Shown one piece after another: positions 1-7,864 of a stretch of DNA of 8,865 nt; the stretch's first letter is position 1, and each line of letters begins with the position of its first letter. Position numbers and translations under genes: made by a program. Source of the stretch: Candidatus Zipacnadia bacterium (GTDB taxonomy: Bacteria > Armatimonadota > Zipacnadia > Zipacnadales > Zipacnadaceae); the NCBI GenBank assembly GCA_029821455.1, contig JALGTI010000128.1:1-8865 (forward strand), written 5' to 3'. The notes beneath the pieces are model-generated. The model saw only the letters and a program-made list of their open reading frames with translations, ran no database searches and was not told the DNA's origin.

Positions 1-18
1 CCCCGAGCATTTGCGGGG
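1..18. other. Short G+C hairpin at left edge
   Basis: CCCCG at the first five bases pairs with CGGGG at 14-18 around an 8-base loop. It may be the end of a terminator for a gene left of the window, but no T-tract follows on the plus strand and the left side is cut off, so its role cannot be decided. The rest of the leader to 101 shows no convincing promoter hexamers. Confidence 0.3.
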
Positions 19-101
19 CCTGACAGGGGCAGGAATTGATTACAGCGAGGGGAACTTGCGAAGTAGGAGCTGCCATCCAGCAGTAACAGTTAGCTTAGTC
101 T

Positions 102-109
102 GAGGAGGA
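102..109 (+). promoter_or_regulatory. Ribosome binding site of the aminotransferase
   Basis: A strong GAGGAGGA Shine-Dalgarno sequence ends six bases before the GTG at 116. It supports a GTG start, since no ATG in this frame is as well placed. Confidence 0.8.
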
Positions 110-115
110 CTGCAA

Positions 116-1336
116 GTGGAGAAGACACAATCGCAACAGTGGGCCGAGCGCCTGCGTGCCGTTATGCCCTGGGGTTCAAGCACCTGTGCGAAATCCCCGC
201 GCTTTATGCCCGATGAACCCGGCGTCATCGTCAGGGGCAAGGGCTGCCGGGTTTGGGATGCAGATGGCCGCGAGTACATTGATTTCCGCAACTCTTGTGG
301 GCCAGTCACCCTGGGTTACCAGTTCCCGCCCGTAGATGCTGCCATCCGGGAGCAGCTCCAGAACGGCATCATTTTCGGCCACCCGCACCCGCTGGAGTGT
401 GAAGTTGCGGAGATGTTGTGCGAGGTGATTCCGTGCGCCGAGATGGTGCGCTTCTTCAAGACCGGTGGCGAGGCGATTGCCGCCTGCATCCGCGTGGCGC
501 GATTCCACACCGGCCGCGAGCACATTGTGCAGATTGGCTACAATGGCTGGCTGAACAGCCTGGCCCACGGCGGGCGGCTGCTGCCAGGGCAAATTGCCGA
601 GGACTATCCGCCAGGCGTGCCGTGCTGCCTCAGTTCCCTTCATCACCCCGGCACCTGGAATGATATCGGAACAATGGAGCGGCTCTTCACCGACTTTGAG
701 GGGCAAATTGCGGCAGTTGTCATCGCCGCAGACTATGCAAATATGGCAGCCGGAGAGCGATTCTATCCGGCGTTGCGGAAGCTAACGCACAAGCATGGCG
801 CGCTACTGATCTTTGACGAGATTGTTACAGGTTTGAGAGTGGCCCTCGGCGGGGTGCAGGAGTATTTCGGGGTGGTGCCTGACCTGGCGGTCTTCGCCAA
901 GGGCATTGCCAACGGTATGCCGCTATCAGTCTATGCCGGCAAGCGCGAGATTATGGAAGGCTTTCACACGGCTATAGCCTCGTCCACCACCGGAGGCGAA
1001 ACTCTCTCCCTGGCCGCAGCCAAGGCAGCGTTGCTGACCTATCAGAATGAAGATGTGATCGGCCACCTGTGGCACCAAGGCGAGAGGCTGCACAATGGTC
1101 TGAATGCTCTTTTTGCACAGTATGATCTCCCGGTGGAAATGACCGGCTTCCCTGTATGTGGCCCCTTCCGGTTCGCTCCTGAGGCGCCAGATGACCTCAG
1201 TGAGCGATTCTTCCGGGCAGCTTATCGCAACGGCGTATCATTGTTTCACGTGCCGTATGTCAACTTCAGTCACCATGACAAGGATATTGCCGAGGCGCTC
1301 GAACGCCTGGAAAAGGCCTGCCAGGAAGTATCCTAG
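116..1336 (+). CDS. Class III PLP-dependent aminotransferase, glutamate-1-semialdehyde aminomutase-like
   Basis: This 406-residue soluble protein has the full length and layout of the class III aminotransferase fold. The N-terminal stretch around residues 38-60 (VRGKGCRVWDADGREYIDF) is typical of glutamate-1-semialdehyde 2,1-aminomutases and relatives. TGGEA (116-120) followed by IRVARFHTGR is the cofactor phosphate-binding helix region. LIFDEIVTG supplies Asp234, expected to bind the pyridine nitrogen of PLP, and FAKGIANGMP supplies Lys262, expected to form the Schiff base. No signal peptide is present, so it should act in the cytoplasm. Family members move or transfer amino groups on many substrates. 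The glycoside-degrading neighbours argue against a dedicated haem-synthesis HemL and suggest a sugar or amino-acid-derived substrate, but this is inference. The GTG start is chosen because GAGGAGGA lies six bases upstream. The gene leads the plus-strand cluster, with a 30-base gap to the next reading frame. Confidence 0.92.
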   Translation: MEKTQSQQWAERLRAVMPWGSSTCAKSPRFMPDEPGVIVRGKGCRVWDADGREYIDFRNSCGPVTLGYQFPPVDAAIREQLQNGIIFGHPHPLECEVAEMLCEVIPCAEMVRFFKTGGEAIAACIRVARFHTGREHIVQIGYNGWLNSLAHGGRLLPGQIAEDYPPGVPCCLSSLHHPGTWNDIGTMERLFTDFEGQIAAVVIAADYANMAAGERFYPALRKLTHKHGALLIFDEIVTGLRVALGGVQEYFGVVPDLAVFAKGIANGMPLSVYAGKREIMEGFHTAIASSTTGGETLSLAAAKAALLTYQNEDVIGHLWHQGERLHNGLNALFAQYDLPVEMTGFPVCGPFRFAPEAPDDLSERFFRAAYRNGVSLFHVPYVNFSHHDKDIAEALERLEKACQEVS

Positions 1337-1366
1337 CACCTGCGGTGTTCTTGTTACAACAGAGGT

Positions 1367-1784
1367 ATGCCAGCTATGTGGCGCCATGCGATGACGTTGT
1401 GCCTGTTGCTCGTGGAAACAACCTGTGCTGTGGCCGCGGAGAACCTGGCTCTGGGATCGTGGAATATGCTAGCTGATGGGGACTATTCGGCTGCCACCGG
1501 CAACAAGGTCAGTTGCCGCACCGGCTATCATTGCTACAAGCGTTGGGAGGCATACCGGGCCGGTGTCGAGGATTTCGAGGTCTGCTATCTGCTTGCCCAG
1601 ATGCTCACTCAGGCACAGTAGGCCGGCCACGCTAATGAACCGATGGTGCAAGCGGCAGCCCAGGCCCTTGACGAGTGGATGCAGCGAGTCCTAAGATAAC
1701 CATGACGACCCACTGGTCGCCGACCAGGCGCCCTGTGAGTTGGTTAGCCACCTTGACGAGCTAAGACAGGCGCTCTTCAAGTAA
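1367..1784 (+). pseudogene. Broken remnant of a secreted DUF4091-type glycoside hydrolase
   Basis: The first 84 codons open with a signal-peptide-like segment (MTLCLLLVETTCAVAA) followed by ENLALG, a common start of mature glycosidases and discoidin-like domains. After only about 30 further residues comes KRWEAYRAGVEDFEVCYLL, which resembles the conserved RWEALRDGIEDYEYLxLL motif of the C-terminal DUF4091 domain. A TAG at 1619-1621 stops this frame, yet the same frame continues with plausible helical sequence (EPMVQAAAQALDEWMQRVL) to a TAA at 1697-1699. A plus-one shift between about 1692 and 1699 then gives a matching tail ending DELRQALFK and a TAA at 1782-1784. An intact relative would be several hundred residues, so the catalytic middle appears deleted. 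A short expressed secreted peptide from 1367 to 1621 cannot be excluded, but its ribosome site (AGAGG directly before the ATG) is poor. It lies between, and co-oriented with, two intact genes. Confidence 0.65.
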
Positions 1785-1821
1785 TGCAACTAGCGGCGAG
1801 CAACGCAATTGAGTTCTTATC

Positions 1822-1827
1822 AGGAGG
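1822..1827 (+). promoter_or_regulatory. Ribosome binding site that fixes the lyase start
   Basis: AGGAGG lies eight bases before ATG 1836. An upstream in-frame TTG at 1809 would put this site inside the gene and add nine residues before the signal peptide, so 1836 is preferred. Confidence 0.85.
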
Positions 1828-1835
1828 TTGCTGTC

Positions 1836-4800
1836 ATGCGCCGTACGTTGATACTGACCACTCTGCTAGTCGTTTCCACTTTCATCGCTTCGCCTGCCGT
1901 AGCCAAAGAGGGCCGGACGCTGACCGACCCCCAGTGGCTCGAAGAGTTCCGGGCGGCGATGAGTGCTGGCGAAAGCTCGGCGGTGGATGAAGTTCAGAGA
2001 CTCAAAGACGTCTGCAAGTGGTGGATGGACAAGGACGATGAGTTCATCTGGAATCTGGTGCCGGACTTGCAGGCCCCCCGTGTGGGCCACGTTTCGTTCA
2101 AGGGCTGTCCCATCTGCGGCGCGAAGATTTTCGAGGGGCGCGGCCATTACCCGTGGATATGGAACCCCGATAGGCCTTACAAGGTCCAGTGCCCCCTCTG
2201 CAAGACCGTCTTCCCAACTAATGACTATCACGAATGGATGCTGGGAGGTCGCAAAGAGAAACTGGATACAACGCAGCCGTACGTGGACGACGGTAGCGGC
2301 TACGTTGCGCCCGATGGCGAACACTACTACTTCGTGGGCTACGTGGTCGGCATGGGCAACAAGCCGTGCGTGTGGGCTCACGTGTTTAACAGCGGCATCC
2401 ATTCACTGGCACGGCTGTTCCTGCTCACTGGCGAGGAGGTCTATGCGCACAAGTGTGCCTTGCTGCTGGCCCGGATCGCCACGGAGTACCCCTCCCTCAA
2501 CGACGACCTGCCTGACAACCTGACTGAGGAGCAGATACGGCATCTGGAGTACAGGCACCCCCCAGCCGGCCCTGCCGCGACCATCGGCGGCTACCAGATA
2601 GAGGTCTTGTTCATGAAGATAGCGTTCACTGCGTACGATGACATCTACCCGTATCTGGCCCGTGGCGGAGACGGCGAACTGCGGGCTTTCCTGGCAGGCA
2701 AGGGCGTGACAGACGTCAAGTCCCACATCGAATCGAACTACCTCAATGAACTACTCATCGCTGTCCTGCGGGGCAACTACGTTTCCGGCGATAGTATCGT
2801 AGGACTGCAGAATCGTCTGGCCATAGCAGCCGCCGCCTGGGATCAACACGACCCCGGCCGAGGCGTGACCAGCGAGTATCTGCTTGATTGGATACTGCAC
2901 TCGGGGCCGAGGAGCGTGGACACATGGCTCTACAACGAATTCGATCGTGACGGATTCGGACCCTGTGAGAGCCTGTACTATAACTTCGTGGGAGGCATCC
3001 AGTGCATAGTACCCTTCGCCCAGTCAATCAGTGACGCTGGCCTCGATCTGTTCGCCCTGCCACGCATCCGCGAGGTCATACGCTTGCCCATCAAGACAAC
3101 CGTTGCCGGCAAGTGGTATCCTTCCATTGGCGATGGTGGCGGTGCTGGCGGCTATCCCGCTGGCGGCCGTTACTGGGATTACCAGTACATGGGGCCGCCC
3201 TTTGAGGCGTATGGCGACCCACTGCTTGCCCGCGCTATTTTCGCATCCGTGCCAAGGCTGTATGATCCTGCCTATGGTGACAATCCCGGCCCTGAATGGG
3301 AGCACCTCCTGCCAAAGGTTGAACAGACTCTCAACCGGTTCGGACGTGAAATGACTTGGGAGAGCCGCAACTACTCAGCCTTTGGCCTCGCGATTCTTGA
3401 AAGCGGCGAAGGCGACTTACGCCGCGGCCTTACCTGCTACTATGGCGGCAACACCGCCCACGGGAACTGGGACCGGCTCACCATGAGCCTCTTCAGTCAC
3501 AGCGCCGCCCTCACCCCCGACCTCGGTTACCCTCACATGGGAAGCATAGAGCAGTGGGGGTGGACCAGTCACACATCCTCACACAACACTGTTGTTGTGG
3601 ACGCACGCCGGCAGCTCAATCGCGAACCGGGGACCATCAGCCTCTTCGCAGTGACGCCCACAGTGCAAGCCGTCGAGGTGGACGGACAGGCCTCCTATCG
3701 CGGCATCGTCTCCAAGTACAATCGAACTCTCGTCTGGGTGGACGTGGATGAGGCCAACAGTTACCTCGTGGACATCTTCCGCGTGGCCGGCGGCTCCCAG
3801 CATGACTACAGCTTCCACGCCTCCACCAACAGCGTGACGGTGGACAGTCTGAGCCTCGCCACCCAGGACACCGGTACGCTGGCCGGTCCCGACATCGAAT
3901 ACGCCGACTTCTACGACGGTGAGCCCAGTCAGCACTACAGGGGGAGTGGCTTTCAATATCTGTATGATGTCCAGGCCGGGATACCCGTAGCCGGCTTTGC
4001 CGCGACGTGGTCCGAACCTGGCGGAGACAAGCCTCTGCTGCGCGTCCACGTGCCGGCTGGCGTCGCGGAGCAGGTGTTCTTCGCCAACGGGCTGCCCCCC
4101 TTCCACACACGCGGCCGCAATGACATTCGCTACATGTTGCTGCGACGCGGCCACTGCCCGTCCGTCAACGAACAGCACGATGAAGAAGGCACCCGCATAT
4201 TCCCAGTCGGCAACCTGGAAAGCACCTTCGTAACAGTCATCGAACCGCTTGTTGATGAGCCATTCATCACAAGCGTAGAGCGCCTGACGCGCATCGAGGG
4301 TCTTGGGCCAGAAGACGTCGCCCTCTCCATCAAGCGAGCCGACGGATTCGTTGACGTGCTGGTATGTCTCGAGGATTGGCGCGATGTCACACTCGAAGGT
4401 ATCACAATCACGGGTCGCATCGGTCTGCTCACAACGGATCTCGATGGCGATGTCACGCGCCTGGCTCTCCTGGACGGCACGGTCATCGCGCAGGGAGAGA
4501 CATCTCTGCAGGCCCAGGGACCGTTTGAGGGCCACGTTGGCTCTGTAGACTACGAGGCGATGACGCTGACCGTGCCCGAGAAGCTCCCTCCGGGCGACGA
4601 GCTTGCCGGTCGCACTATTATTCTCACCATCCCGCCACGCACCACCGCCTTCACCATTGATTCAGTTGAGGAGATGCCAGGCGGGTCGCGTATCAAGCTG
4701 CGCGAACTCGATGCCATTGCCTATCGCGCGAAGGTGGAGGCAGCGGGGAATGATCCGCCAGTGGTGGTCCTTGACAGTCCAATTAGCATCTACCACTCTG

Positions 4801-5060
4801 GGACTGCACTTGCTGGGATGCGCTTGTACAACGAGGACCATTCACGCAACACCGTCATAACGGCGTTCAGCCGCAGGGCTGATCCCAACATGCCTTGGCC
4901 ACCGTTCGGGGGCACGGCGTACGTTGAGGGTGGCTTCGATCTTGAGCAGGCCTTCACCGACGTGGATGGCGATGGCAGGATTATGGCCCATGTCTACGAA
5001 TTCGGACCAGGTGATGCGTACCGCATTGCCCCCACCGCATATCTCGCGCAGGAGCACTAG
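1836..5060 (+). CDS. Secreted heparinase II/III-family polysaccharide lyase with four-cysteine ribbon
   Basis: A 1074-residue exported protein. Residues 1-23 form a classical signal peptide (MRRTL, hydrophobic core, cleavage after AVA). Residues 91-122 hold CPICG and CPLC, a likely metal-binding ribbon. About 150-510 is helix-rich and fits the alpha/alpha toroid of this superfamily. About 530-720 matches the heparinase II/III beta-sheet domain: AHGNWDRLTMSLF with His542 and Asp546, PDLGYP, and SHNTVVVDARRQ with His583. A further beta-rich region reaches about 1010, and a TDVDGDGRI loop near 1042 may bind calcium. Family enzymes cleave uronic-acid-containing polysaccharides by beta-elimination; the exact substrate cannot be read here. 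It is longer than typical 600-750-residue lyases because of both extensions. The spacing to the downstream glycosidase is only 17 bases, which suggests co-transcription. A non-catalytic role is possible because the catalytic tyrosine was not located with certainty. Confidence 0.9.
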   Translation: MRRTLILTTLLVVSTFIASPAVAKEGRTLTDPQWLEEFRAAMSAGESSAVDEVQRLKDVCKWWMDKDDEFIWNLVPDLQAPRVGHVSFKGCPICGAKIFEGRGHYPWIWNPDRPYKVQCPLCKTVFPTNDYHEWMLGGRKEKLDTTQPYVDDGSGYVAPDGEHYYFVGYVVGMGNKPCVWAHVFNSGIHSLARLFLLTGEEVYAHKCALLLARIATEYPSLNDDLPDNLTEEQIRHLEYRHPPAGPAATIGGYQIEVLFMKIAFTAYDDIYPYLARGGDGELRAFLAGKGVTDVKSHIESNYLNELLIAVLRGNYVSGDSIVGLQNRLAIAAAAWDQHDPGRGVTSEYLLDWILHSGPRSVDTWLYNEFDRDGFGPCESLYYNFVGGIQCIVPFAQSISDAGLDLFALPRIREVIRLPIKTTVAGKWYPSIGDGGGAGGYPAGGRYWDYQYMGPPFEAYGDPLLARAIFASVPRLYDPAYGDNPGPEWEHLLPKVEQTLNRFGREMTWESRNYSAFGLAILESGEGDLRRGLTCYYGGNTAHGNWDRLTMSLFSHSAALTPDLGYPHMGSIEQWGWTSHTSSHNTVVVDARRQLNREPGTISLFAVTPTVQAVEVDGQASYRGIVSKYNRTLVWVDVDEANSYLVDIFRVAGGSQHDYSFHASTNSVTVDSLSLATQDTGTLAGPDIEYADFYDGEPSQHYRGSGFQYLYDVQAGIPVAGFAATWSEPGGDKPLLRVHVPAGVAEQVFFANGLPPFHTRGRNDIRYMLLRRGHCPSVNEQHDEEGTRIFPVGNLESTFVTVIEPLVDEPFITSVERLTRIEGLGPEDVALSIKRADGFVDVLVCLEDWRDVTLEGITITGRIGLLTTDLDGDVTRLALLDGTVIAQGETSLQAQGPFEGHVGSVDYEAMTLTVPEKLPPGDELAGRTIILTIPPRTTAFTIDSVEEMPGGSRIKLRELDAIAYRAKVEAAGNDPPVVVLDSPISIYHSGTALAGMRLYNEDHSRNTVITAFSRRADPNMPWPPFGGTAYVEGGFDLEQAFTDVDGDGRIMAHVYEFGPGDAYRIAPTAYLAQEH

Positions 5061-5065
5061 CACAC

Positions 5066-5071
5066 GGGAGG
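5066..5071 (+). promoter_or_regulatory. Ribosome binding site of the glycosidase
   Basis: GGGAGG lies six bases before ATG 5078 and only three before the in-frame TTG at 5075, so the ATG is chosen as start. The site sits in the 17-base gap after the lyase stop codon, consistent with one transcript. Confidence 0.75.
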
Positions 5072-5077
5072 CCGTTG

Positions 5078-7372
5078 ATGCCACCAGTCACCATCGAATC
5101 GGGCCGTGGTACTGTGGAGGGCGAGCATGTGCACGTCTGTTGGGAGAAGGATCGCTGGACGATCCGGTGGCCGCACCATCCTGACGCCGGTATTCACGAG
5201 GCCTTCACACAGATTACCATCAATGGCACGAGCCAGACGTTGACCACACCTGAGTGGTCGTCTGCGGTGAAAGCCATTCGCGTGCATGATGCTTTGGGAG
5301 AACGCCGCGCACTTGAGGTAGTCTACACCAAGGCTGATGTGCAGGTCGTACTGGTAGCCAGTCTCACCCCGGGGCAGTCGTCTGTCATTCTCGCCGCCCA
5401 AGTGCGAAACCTGGGGGAGGCAACGCTGGAGCTAACAGACTTTTCTATCTTTCAGGCTGCTGGCGGTCTTCGCCTCGGGGCACTGGGTGATGGGCAAGAA
5501 GCCCCGGCTGTATATGTAGATAGCGGAAGCCAAGCCGGCACACACATTGCGCGTCTGGTGGATACCCAAGTCTGCTCCGGAATCTGCGCGGCGTACAATC
5601 CTGTATCGGACCTCGGCTTCGTTTGCGCGTATGTCTCTTTCGAGCACGACAATACCATAACTATCGGACCTGCAGACGGGTCTCTGGACCTGGCAGCCAA
5701 GACGTCCACACCCATTAAGATGGGCCCAGGTGTCAGGCACGCCTACGATGCTCTCCTCATAGACTGTCGCCGCTCGCCCTTCGAGGCATTGGAGCGTTAC
5801 GCAGACGTCGTCAACGCGGTTAACGATCCGCCCATTCCTGAGCAACTCGCCGTCGGATGGATCTCGTGGTACTGCTATCGTCTGACGATGACAGAGGACA
5901 TCGTCCTGCAAAATGCGGAGGTCATCGCCCGACACTTTCACAAGTACGGAGTGAAGCTCGTCCAGCTTGACCATGGCTGGCAATACAAGGACATCTGCGG
6001 TGTATGGGAACCGAATGAGAAGTTCCCACACGGCCTGCAGTGGTTGTCGTGCAAGTTGGCCGCTATGGGATTAGAAATGGGGTTATGGATCGCACCCTCG
6101 GAAGTGTCCGAGTTCGCACCTATTGCCACTGATAATCCCCAAATGCTGGTTCTGAGTGCGGATGGCAGGCCTGTTGTGCGCTGCGAGCGTTGGACGTGGG
6201 CACCACATGGCAAGACATACATCTTAGATCCATTGAGCAAAGCGGGCGAGCAGTTTCTGCGTGATCTTGCCAAGACGCTCAACTCCTACGGTATCACCTA
6301 CTTGAAGACCGACTTCGTTTGCGGTTGGGACGGCAGCAGACGGCTGCGTGCGGGCATGAGAATACTGCGAGAGAACCTCAATGACAATATCCTCCTCCGT
6401 CCCTGCAGCACCCCCCTAAATACGCAACTGGGCCTTGCTCAGGAAATCGGGATCGCTCGCGACATCGGCAATGCCAATGGTGATTGGCCACACATGAGAG
6501 CGTTTACTATGGAGGTCGCCTCCAAGTGGTTTATGCATGACAAGTTCTGGGCCAACAGCGGAGGCTGCCTCATTGTAGGTGATCCCCAGGAGACGTTGGG
6601 CGAGGCCATCGGCCGTACCACCCTGCTAGCGCTCACGGGCGGCGCTGTGCTTCTCTCAGATAAGCTCCCTGAGTTGGAGCAGCAGCCTGAGCGGCTGAAG
6701 CTTGTGCCCCTCTGTCTGCCTCCTTCAGGGATTCCGGCCCGCCCCATCGACTTGTTCCGCGTGGGCGAGCCAGGACGTGAGTACCCCCGCATCTGGCATC
6801 TTCACGTGCAAAAGGGCTGGGGAAGCTGGGAGGTCATCGGCCTGTTCAACTGGACAGAGCAGCCGCTGGAAGAGACGATTACCTTCACCGACCTGGGCCT
6901 GCCCAGGAGTACCGAATACCTCATCTTCGATTTCTGGACCCAAACGCTTGTTGGGCGCTTCACGGATACCTGCAAGCTCGTTATTCCCGCCGGTGCCGCC
7001 CGTTGCCTCAGGATCACACCGATACTGGATCACCCGACTGTTGCCTCCACAGACATGCACATCACACAAGGTCTGGTGGACCTCGAAAACGTACGATGGG
7101 ACGACTCCAGCCTGACGCTCTCCGGTGAGGCAATTCGCGCTCCGCAGGCGCAGGGCACACTCTTCATCTACCTCCCGCCCGGGTACGCCCTCGCCAACGC
7201 CCACGCCACAGAGACCATCGGACCCCAGTGCGTGGCCCTCAAGGTGACCTTCGCCAGCGCGCGGCAGAAATGGAGCCTGGCTTTCCAGCAAGCATATTCC
7301 GAGAAGACTCTTCTTCTCAATCCAGCCGAATCAATCCTGACGGACCCGATGTGTCAGTGGACGGATCGCTGA
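5078..7372 (+). CDS. Alpha-galactosidase-like glycoside hydrolase (melibiase, GH27/GH36 type)
   Basis: A 764-residue protein with no signal peptide, so probably cytoplasmic. Residues 1-250 form an N-terminal beta-sandwich. The catalytic barrel starts at VGWISWYCY (259-267), continues with VKLVQLDHGWQ (292-302), MGLWIAP (334-340) and YLKTDF (408-413), and runs to about 560. Asp412 in KTDF is in the position of the retaining nucleophile of GH27/GH36 enzymes. The acid/base aspartate is less clear: Asp462 in ARDIG is the best candidate, but the arginine usually four residues before it appears to be Gly458. Residues about 580-650 resemble a C-terminal beta domain, and a further 110 residues follow. 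Known relatives release terminal alpha-galactose, though some GH36 members act on other sugars or transfer glycosyl groups. It is the last gene of the plus-strand cluster. Its place after a secreted lyase suggests it processes imported oligosaccharides. Confidence 0.9.
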   Translation: MPPVTIESGRGTVEGEHVHVCWEKDRWTIRWPHHPDAGIHEAFTQITINGTSQTLTTPEWSSAVKAIRVHDALGERRALEVVYTKADVQVVLVASLTPGQSSVILAAQVRNLGEATLELTDFSIFQAAGGLRLGALGDGQEAPAVYVDSGSQAGTHIARLVDTQVCSGICAAYNPVSDLGFVCAYVSFEHDNTITIGPADGSLDLAAKTSTPIKMGPGVRHAYDALLIDCRRSPFEALERYADVVNAVNDPPIPEQLAVGWISWYCYRLTMTEDIVLQNAEVIARHFHKYGVKLVQLDHGWQYKDICGVWEPNEKFPHGLQWLSCKLAAMGLEMGLWIAPSEVSEFAPIATDNPQMLVLSADGRPVVRCERWTWAPHGKTYILDPLSKAGEQFLRDLAKTLNSYGITYLKTDFVCGWDGSRRLRAGMRILRENLNDNILLRPCSTPLNTQLGLAQEIGIARDIGNANGDWPHMRAFTMEVASKWFMHDKFWANSGGCLIVGDPQETLGEAIGRTTLLALTGGAVLLSDKLPELEQQPERLKLVPLCLPPSGIPARPIDLFRVGEPGREYPRIWHLHVQKGWGSWEVIGLFNWTEQPLEETITFTDLGLPRSTEYLIFDFWTQTLVGRFTDTCKLVIPAGAARCLRITPILDHPTVASTDMHITQGLVDLENVRWDDSSLTLSGEAIRAPQAQGTLFIYLPPGYALANAHATETIGPQCVALKVTFASARQKWSLAFQQAYSEKTLLLNPAESILTDPMCQWTDR

Positions 7373-7864
7373 TACTAAGCCTGCAAAACCAGCACCCAAA
7401 AGCGCCATTCCCGCAGCGGGTATTCCCGCACGCGGAGCAGGCACTTCCCCTCCTGTTCTGCATCCCTCCCTTGTGAGAACATGCCATGGCGTAGGACAGA
7501 AGCTCACAGCGATCCCAACTGCAGAATTGCCGGCCATAGAGGACAAGCGAAACGGAGGCTCTCGAGAATGCAACCTACTATTAGAGCTCCTGTGGAGCGG
7601 GTTGCCAAGTTAGTTGTTGTGTAATTCGGGCCCTGCCATGATGGGAAGCTGTTTGGCAAGCGGTATCGTCGCTTGCCGGCCTTCGGTGCCTTGTTAGTTG
7701 CCACACACTCCCATGGATGCTCAGAGTGAGCAAGTAGGTTTGCCTTTGGGCGTGTGCCTCTAAGCTACCCGGCACAATATATGACCGCTGGTGGCGGGGT
7801 CGGATCTTCTTGCGAGGATCAAGGCCAGTTCGGATTTTCAGGCTCTCTGCCTCCACTCGGCTAG
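7373..7864. other. Gene-free stretch after the glycosidase gene
   Basis: About 490 bases hold no reading frame with recognisable protein features on either strand. ATTCCCGCA occurs twice (7407-7415 and 7422-7430), flanking CCCGCAGCGGG, but no T-tract makes this an intrinsic terminator. Two stable hairpins lie at 7655-7690 and are listed separately. The stretch is probably decayed sequence in the junction between convergent genes. Confidence 0.6.
7655..7690 (+). other. Tandem hairpins, possible structured RNA or weak terminator
   Basis: GGCAAGCG (7655-7662) pairs perfectly with CGCTTGCC (7670-7677) over a 7-base loop. Immediately after it, GGCC-TTCG-GTGCC (7678-7690) can fold with a stabilising C(UUCG)G tetraloop and one bulge. 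The following TTGTTAGTTG is T-rich but not a clean T-tract. It could end transcripts from the plus-strand cluster about 280 bases upstream, or be part of a decayed mobile element. Confidence 0.4.

Noticed and set aside
3579..4535. 318-codon open frame on the minus strand inside the lyase gene
   Set aside because: It is an antisense shadow of G+C-rich coding sequence. The plus-strand product has clear family motifs over the same span and the minus translation shows none.
6725..7291. 188-codon minus-strand open frame inside the glycosidase gene
   Set aside because: It has no recognisable motif and overlaps a plus-strand gene with intact family features.
7407..7430. Repeated ATTCCCGCA with CCCGCAGCGGG as operon terminator
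   Set aside because: The stem would be only three pairs with a realistic loop and no T-tract follows.
7331..7573. Minus-strand frame with a hydrophobic APRAGIPAAGMALLGAGF-like stretch resembling a C-terminal sorting signal
   Set aside because: It overlaps the end of the glycosidase gene, has no ribosome site, and the hydrophobic run is short and isolated.
7625..7729. Plus-strand frame reading DGKLFGKRYRRLPAFGALLV
   Set aside because: It has no start codon or ribosome site, is only 34 codons between stops, spans the hairpins, and matches no family I recognise.
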